In this document: one piece after another, positions 15,601 through 18,522 of the stretch | Position numbering within the stretch: position 1 is the stretch's first letter | How the letters are laid out: each line of letters starts with the position of its first letter | Origin: CAZNGF01 sp964572855 | GTDB taxonomy: Bacteria; Bipolaricaulota; Bipolaricaulia; RBG-16-55-9; JAJCYT01 | Reading direction: 5' to 3' | Length of the DNA stretch: 18,522 bases | Assembly (NCBI GenBank): GCA_964572855.1 | Contig: CAZNGF010000059.1 | Span: forward strand, 1 to 18,522 | Program-made: the position numbers and the translations under genes | Notes under the pieces: model-generated | Databases searched by the model: none | What the model was told of the DNA's origin: nothing | Seen by the model: only the letters and a program-made list of their open reading frames with translations

Positions 15601-15991
15601 TGCGCTCGCGCTGCTGGGCGGCGCGGGACACGAGACCGACGCGACCTACACCACCGGCGGGTACTTGGGGTCGGAGGCGGTTGCGGTCCCGCTGACGGAG
15701 CGTCGCGAGCCGGGCCGACGCCTGAGCGACGCGGACTACCTGAGCGTGCTGAAGGATCTGGCGGTCGAGCTGAGCGACACGGCGCAGTCCAAGCGGCTGG
15801 CCGACCACTTCCTCACCGACGCGCAGGGCCGCACGCTCCCGCGCCGCATTTCTGTCGAGCGCCCGCGCGGCCGGACGCGCTCGGTCTTCGAGTACGACGC
15901 GCTCATCGAGTACGAGGGGCTGGGCACCTTCTACGACGTCGAGCCCGTTCACCCGCCCAAGATCGCCAAGGCCAAGAAGGGCTGGCTCTAA
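12629..15991 (+). CDS. Oversized GlmS-like protein: class II glutamine amidotransferase fold plus two SIS domains
   Basis: Protein of 1120 residues related to glucosamine-6-phosphate synthase (about 610 residues). Starting at GTG gives Cys as residue 2, which becomes the N-terminal nucleophile of class II amidotransferases after Met removal. Amidotransferase-like marks follow: GYDAAGMAV (54-62), NWATH (121-125), NAHP, HNG (180-182, oxyanion hole) and SDSCVE (205-210). The first SIS domain (about 540-745) has AGTS (546-549) and SNSGGTSDT (596-604), with a helical insertion before VVTNIEASAL. The second (about 784-935) keeps Lys801, Glu804 and His820 with the same spacing as K485, E488 and H504 of E. 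coli GlmS. About 185 further residues (936-1120) match nothing I recognise. Arg73 of GlmS, which holds glutamine, is Asn121 here. It is probably a sugar-phosphate isomerase or amidotransferase of unknown substrate. Confidence 0.85.
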   Translation: MCRNFNAFLKPVRLSDLLDQANASADTLRERLAQRQAHLHAVAEDCSKKSTKAGYDAAGMAVGVIPLAGVLAALERGAPAESALPAGPLTVKLARDGGDLLKTWDGLVARLGLKDTDYVTNWATHVRQASQGDMYSEPNAHPQQERLERQAVRIYAWDGAALTSTQRPRTGGPTLFSDTHNGDINDAGRYKRFLEAEGFAFISNSDSCVEPALKRFLYEHLLAGAFAGALRKLAAEDFLRDDAHGPVADKVDELLTLAATLAAEGAEPPTVAAALVARVLEHSHPESKFTFQSFTPHGKASHGYLGGGTYTMTRGGNKRGGEEGGELIFHLPKPYDALNHERFAFLSASEENALKEQVALLDAGALARGEVRRAEPRTQEVTFLKDARATASITEGVLPLFDVYPGELVQVNADGAVTLFDIYSGCALPLIDMDGRDAATGSPAAPGACETGRRERLAPLKVFRVDYAELDGQPIPCPYNKYGEEILVIQPLALRHNTEKLFERDASGRVGLRSGAGGVGLTMGTDDVHERARRVRALTHVITGAAGTSFLINEVAANIARKLNLHRLPVLNVDGFTGSDAIPAYADRGTLFLANSNSGGTSDTIKLTHELAGLPSVIARLRAEAALRDPELPEVQKIQAALERIEALQGSGKDPSEWSAQARELVEQKTPWVYVVTNIEASALGNIGRGLDPAVRSAAGAGITELPEEECVGSTFAAIASLQWQLALHAHIGEIRGDISSRYAQMIYAELAQLPDAVERMVGDEHLHAEIDAMAEELVGGNFDFVFTGYVDGVPEEQAHKAAEMIQEMFAGWHFFQFQHGKYAHMKRRTRHSLGSILGHNAPPPSWPFFNARAKKAPYEIGPRVATSFVVAHASDEQALRDIPDYAPDYVFRYPADSVALYPAQAIVIGQLISYLWGLQKKRIGARVRGWNQPLVDWLCELPREATAVPTGLRAEIESYARRVLGEFLELCRTTPWFDRLEGRRRAAVCDALALLGGAGHETDATYTTGGYLGSEAVAVPLTERREPGRRLSDADYLSVLKDLAVELSDTAQSKRLADHFLTDAQGRTLPRRISVERPRGRTRSVFEYDALIEYEGLGTFYDVEPVHPPKIAKAKKGWL

Positions 15992-15996
15992 CGCCG

Positions 15997-16671
15997 ATGG
16001 CCCGTCAGCGCCCCGTGCCACAGGCAATCGTGTTCGACCTGGACGGCGTCCTGCTCGACAGCGAGCGGGTCTGGGCCGCGCGCGAAGCTGAGTTCGCGGG
16101 AAAAATCGCCCCCGGCTGGTCGGCCGGCCACCACGAGGAGTTGATCGGCTTGCGCCTGCGCGATCTGTATCGCCTGCTGGTGGACCGCTACGGCGCAACC
16201 CTACCCTGGGAGGAGTTCCATGCGCACTACCAGGAGCTCGGCGCGGTCATCTATCGCGAGGAGGCCGAGCCGTTCGAAGGCGTGGGCGAGGTGTTGGCCG
16301 CGCTCCGGGCACGGGATTTGGTCCTGGGCTTGGCCTCCTCCTCGCCGCGGGCCTGGATCGACACGGCCCTGGACCGCTTCGGCTGGCGCGTCCACTTCAA
16401 CACGACCGTTGCGGGCGACGAGGTCCCGCGCGGCAAGCCCGCGCCCGACGTCTACCGCGAGGCGACGCGCCGCTTGAAAATTGCCCCGTGGCGCGCCTGG
16501 GCCGTCGAGGACGCCGACGTGGGCCTGCAGGCCGCGCGCAAGGCGGGTCTGTGGACCGTGGGCTTTCGCAACGGGTCGAACCACACCCAGCGCTTCAGCG
16601 AGGCCGACGAGGTCGTGGAGGCGATGTCGGACGTGCTGACGCTGCTGGGAGAGGCGCCCGCCTCACCTTAG
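15997..16671 (+). CDS. HAD-superfamily phosphatase, beta-phosphoglucomutase-like
   Basis: Cytosolic phosphatase or phosphomutase of 224 residues, usually acting on small sugar phosphates. Motif I is FDLDGVLLDSE with Asp14 as nucleophile and Asp16 as general acid. A four-helix cap spans about 20-85, motif II is the ASSSP segment near 112-116, motif III is Lys147 in GKPAPDVY, and motif IV is VEDADVG with Glu171 and Asp172 for magnesium. The family more often has VEDS here. ATG at 15997 lies 5 nt after the stop of the GlmS-like gene and has no clear Shine-Dalgarno site, so translation is probably coupled. The neighbour suggests the substrate is the product of the GlmS-like enzyme. Class is firm, substrate unknown. 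Confidence 0.93.
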   Translation: MARQRPVPQAIVFDLDGVLLDSERVWAAREAEFAGKIAPGWSAGHHEELIGLRLRDLYRLLVDRYGATLPWEEFHAHYQELGAVIYREEAEPFEGVGEVLAALRARDLVLGLASSSPRAWIDTALDRFGWRVHFNTTVAGDEVPRGKPAPDVYREATRRLKIAPWRAWAVEDADVGLQAARKAGLWTVGFRNGSNHTQRFSEADEVVEAMSDVLTLLGEAPASP

Positions 16672-16710
16672 CCTGCGGAATCGTCCTCGCACGGGAAACC
16701 CCGCTCCGCC

Positions 16711-16739
16711 TTGAATCGAGGCGCTGGAGTCGTTAAGAT
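16711..16739 (+). promoter_or_regulatory. Candidate promoter of tRNA-Glu
   Basis: TTGAAT (16711-16716) and TAAGAT (16734-16739) are spaced by 17 nt. The mature tRNA begins at 16751, leaving only a few transcribed leader bases for RNase P to remove. The tRNA may also be read from the gene upstream. Confidence 0.5.
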
Positions 16740-16750
16740 GTGCTCCGTTC

Positions 16751-16826
16751 GCTCCCATCGTCTAGCGGCCTAGGACGTAGCCCTCTCAAGGCTAAAACAG
16801 GGGTTCAAATCCCCTTGGGAGCGCCA
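16751..16826 (+). tRNA. tRNA-Glu, anticodon CTC
   Basis: The 76-nt cloverleaf is complete. Acceptor stem GCTCCCA pairs with TGGGAGC (16816-16822). The anticodon stem TAGCC/GGCTA encloses loop CTCTCAA with anticodon CTC at 16785-16787. The T arm AGGGG-TTCAAAT-CCCCT is at 16799-16815. The discriminator is G and CCA is encoded (16824-16826). It reads GAG codons, common in this GC-rich sequence. The 3' end lies 34 nt from the end of the convergent oxidoreductase gene. Confidence 0.97.
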
Positions 16827-16838
16827 CCTTTCTCTATA

Positions 16839-16870
16839 GGGCGAGGCGGCGTGTGACCGCTCACTCGCCC
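16839..16870. terminator. Weak terminator-like hairpin between tRNA-Glu and the oxidoreductase gene
   Basis: GGGCGAG (16839-16845) pairs with CTCGCCC (16864-16870), and the adjacent GCGG/CCGC extends the stem to 11 bp with a 3-nt bulge. That bulge is the stop codon of the minus-strand oxidoreductase gene. Neither side has a T run, so termination activity is uncertain; a transcript-end stabiliser is an alternative. Confidence 0.4.
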
Positions 16871-17844
16871 GGATACGTCAGCCCCCACTGCGCGCGGATT
16901 TCGTCCATCGTTTTCATGACCGCCAGTGACTCGTCCAGCGGCATGCGCTCGCTTTCAGTCTTGCCCGCGCGCAGGCAATCCATCACGGCCTGGGCCTCGA
17001 ACTGGTAGCCGTGTCCTTCGTGGGGGTGTTCGATGAATCGCTCGGGCTCGCCGGCCAGCGCAAGCGTCAGGCGCGTGGGGTGGTGGAAGGGACGGTGCAG
17101 CTTGATCCGGCCGCGCTCGCCGCTCAGCACGGCCTCGACCGGCGTGTCGGCGTGGAAACTGGTGTAGAGCGCCGCCAGCGCGCCGTCGGCATAGCCCAGC
17201 ACGATCCCCGCCTGCTCGTCGACGCCCGTTTCCCCCAGCTGGGCCAGGCTAGCGACCCGTGCCGGCCGGCCGAAGACCAGCGAGGCCAGCGAGAGCGGGT
17301 ACACCCCCAAATCCAGCAGCGTCCCGCCGCCCAGCGCGGGGTCGAACAAACGGCCCTTGGGGTCGTAGCGCGGCCGAATGCCGAAGTCGGCGCAGAGCGT
17401 GTGCAGCTGGCCGAGCGCCTCTTCCGCCAGCAGCCGGCGCAGCTCGTCGAAGATCGGGAAGAAGCGCATCCAAACGGCTTCCATCAAGAACAGCTCCGCG
17501 TCACGGGCTTGGTCGATCAGCGCGCGGGCCTCGGCGGCGTTGAGCGTGAGCGGCTTCTCGCACAAGACGGCCTTGCCGGCCGCCAGCGCCAGGGACGCGT
17601 TGGCCTGGTGCAGCGCGTGCGGCGTGGCCACGTAGACGACGTCCACCTCGGGGTCGTCCACCACCTCTTGGTAGCTCCCGTAACTCCGCTTGGCGTCGAA
17701 GCGCGCGCCGAAGTCGGCGGCCGCCGCCCGGGTGCGCGAGCCCACCGCCACCAGCTCGGCGTCGGGCAGGCGCACCAGGTCCGCGGCGAACTTCTGTGCG
17801 ATGCCGCCCGTGGCCAGGATGCCCCAGCCGATTCGGTTGGTCAT
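16861..17844 (-). CDS. Gfo/Idh/MocA-family NAD(P)-dependent oxidoreductase
   Basis: Cytosolic oxidoreductase of 327 residues acting on a sugar, polyol or dihydrodiol. The Rossmann domain has GILATGGIAQ (8-17). Ser36-Arg37 (GSRT) at the end of the second strand suggests NADP(H) preference. ATPHALH (73-79) and the catalytic EKP at 96-98 follow. The C-terminal domain contains GGGTLLDLGVYP with Asp178 and Tyr182, typical of the dihydrodiol-dehydrogenase-like branch. The ATG at 17844 has AAAGGAG 6 nt upstream. It lies 37 nt after the aldo/keto reductase gene on the same strand and is probably in the same operon. Exact substrate cannot be told. Confidence 0.94.
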   Translation of the reverse strand: MTNRIGWGILATGGIAQKFAADLVRLPDAELVAVGSRTRAAAADFGARFDAKRSYGSYQEVVDDPEVDVVYVATPHALHQANASLALAAGKAVLCEKPLTLNAAEARALIDQARDAELFLMEAVWMRFFPIFDELRRLLAEEALGQLHTLCADFGIRPRYDPKGRLFDPALGGGTLLDLGVYPLSLASLVFGRPARVASLAQLGETGVDEQAGIVLGYADGALAALYTSFHADTPVEAVLSGERGRIKLHRPFHHPTRLTLALAGEPERFIEHPHEGHGYQFEAQAVMDCLRAGKTESERMPLDESLAVMKTMDEIRAQWGLTYPGE

Positions 17845-17881
17845 GTACGGCTCCTTTCGGGGTCGAGTCCAGCTAAACGCA

Positions 17882-18522
17882 TTAGCTCGCCTGGCTGGAA
17901 CGCGCCCAGAGGTTGACCCCGCTCTCGGTGGCGTATTGGTCGATCTGGGCCAGCTCCTCGGGGCTGAAGTCCAGGTTGTCCAAAGCGGCCACGTTCTGCT
18001 CGATCTGGGCGACGGAGCTGGCGCCGATCAGCGTCGAGGTCACGCGCGCATCGCGCAGGGTCCAGGCCAGCGCCATCTGGGCCAGGCTCTGGCCGCGCCT
18101 TGCCGCGATCTCGCGGAGCGCGCGCACCTTGGCCAGGGTCTCCTCGGCCAGCAGCGCCTGGTCGAGCGCGCCGTCGGGGTCCTTGGCCCGGGCGCCCTCG
18201 GGCACGCCGTCGAGGTACTTGTCGGTCAGCAGCCCCTGGGCCAGCGGCGAGAACGCGATGCAGCCGATGCCCTCGCGCTCCAGCGCCTCTAGCAGCCCGT
18301 CCTCGATCCAGCGGTTCAGCATGGAATACGAGGGCTGGTGGATCAGACACGGCGTGCCCAGCTCGCGCAGGAGGGCGCTGGCCTCGGCCGTCTTGCGCGC
18401 CGAGTACGACGAGATCCCGACGTAGAGCGCCTTGCCCGCGCGCACGGCCCGATCCAGTGCCCCCAGGGTCTCCTCGAGCGGCGTGTCGGGGTCGAAGCGG
18501 TGCGAGTAGAAGATGTCGACGT
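17882..18522 (-). CDS. yghZ: YghZ-type aldo/keto reductase, C-terminal part (cut by window edge)
   Basis: The visible 213 residues form the C-terminal part of an NADPH-dependent aldo/keto reductase; the family is about 345 residues, so roughly 130 N-terminal residues, including the catalytic Asp, Tyr and Lys, lie beyond the window. The reading frame is open to the right edge. It begins VDIFYSHRFDPDTPLEET, where the His of YSHR is the catalytic histidine. GKALYVGISSYSARKT, IHQPSYSMLNRW, GCIAFSPLAQGLL and the NADP-binding TLIGASSVAQIEQNV follow. These closely match E. coli YghZ, an L-glyceraldehyde-3-phosphate reductase also linked to methylglyoxal detoxification. It lies upstream of the Gfo/Idh/MocA gene on the same strand, a plausible two-gene operon. 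Confidence 0.9.
   Translation of the reverse strand, partial: VDIFYSHRFDPDTPLEETLGALDRAVRAGKALYVGISSYSARKTAEASALLRELGTPCLIHQPSYSMLNRWIEDGLLEALEREGIGCIAFSPLAQGLLTDKYLDGVPEGARAKDPDGALDQALLAEETLAKVRALREIAARRGQSLAQMALAWTLRDARVTSTLIGASSVAQIEQNVAALDNLDFSPEELAQIDQYATESGVNLWARSSQAS

Noticed and set aside
16751..16870. tRNA-Glu as an integration site of a mobile element
   Set aside because: No integrase gene or direct repeat of the tRNA 3' end is present in the window.
1..18522. CRISPR array, insertion sequence or prophage
   Set aside because: No regularly spaced repeats, terminal inverted repeats with a transposase, or phage structural genes were seen.

Overview
The window is GC-rich, densely coded bacterial chromosome with strong Shine-Dalgarno sites and several GTG/TTG starts. 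The solute-binding protein has a signal peptide without an obvious lipobox, which fits a diderm or Deinococcus-like bacterium better than a Gram-positive one. I cannot name the phylum. No phage, insertion sequence or CRISPR signature was seen, so it reads as ordinary chromosome carrying two accessory-looking gene clusters.

Region 1 (1-1204): the N-terminal part of a P2-type cation-transporting ATPase on the minus strand, cut by the window edge, then a divergent intergenic region. Region 2 (1205-9434, plus strand): a FadR/GntR-type regulator, then a promoter overlapping a 26-bp imperfect palindrome, then a probable six-gene operon. Its genes encode a cysteine-synthase-like PLP enzyme, a peptide-type substrate-binding protein, two DppB/DppC-type permeases, a leucyl aminopeptidase (M17) and L-threonine 3-dehydrogenase. 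This looks like a regulated route from peptide uptake through hydrolysis to amino-acid breakdown. No transporter ATPase gene is present. A 13-bp stem-loop separates the binding-protein gene from the first permease gene.

Region 3 (9454-11042): a terminator hairpin between convergent genes, a DEAD-box RNA helicase (DEVD variant) on the minus strand with its promoter and a leader of about 120 nt, and a divergent promoter for the next cluster.

Region 4 (10990-16671, plus strand): a serine carboxypeptidase-like S10 peptidase, a 1120-residue GlmS-like protein and a HAD phosphatase. The GlmS-like protein is the most unusual item. It starts at a GTG followed directly by Cys, as in class II glutamine amidotransferases, and keeps the K/E/H isomerase residues of GlmS. 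It lacks the glutamine-binding Arg and is almost twice the normal length. The HAD phosphatase follows 5 nt later, suggesting a sugar-phosphate or amino-sugar-phosphate pathway.

Region 5 (16711-18522): tRNA-Glu(CTC) with its own promoter, then on the minus strand a Gfo/Idh/MocA oxidoreductase and upstream of it a YghZ-type aldo/keto reductase cut by the window end.
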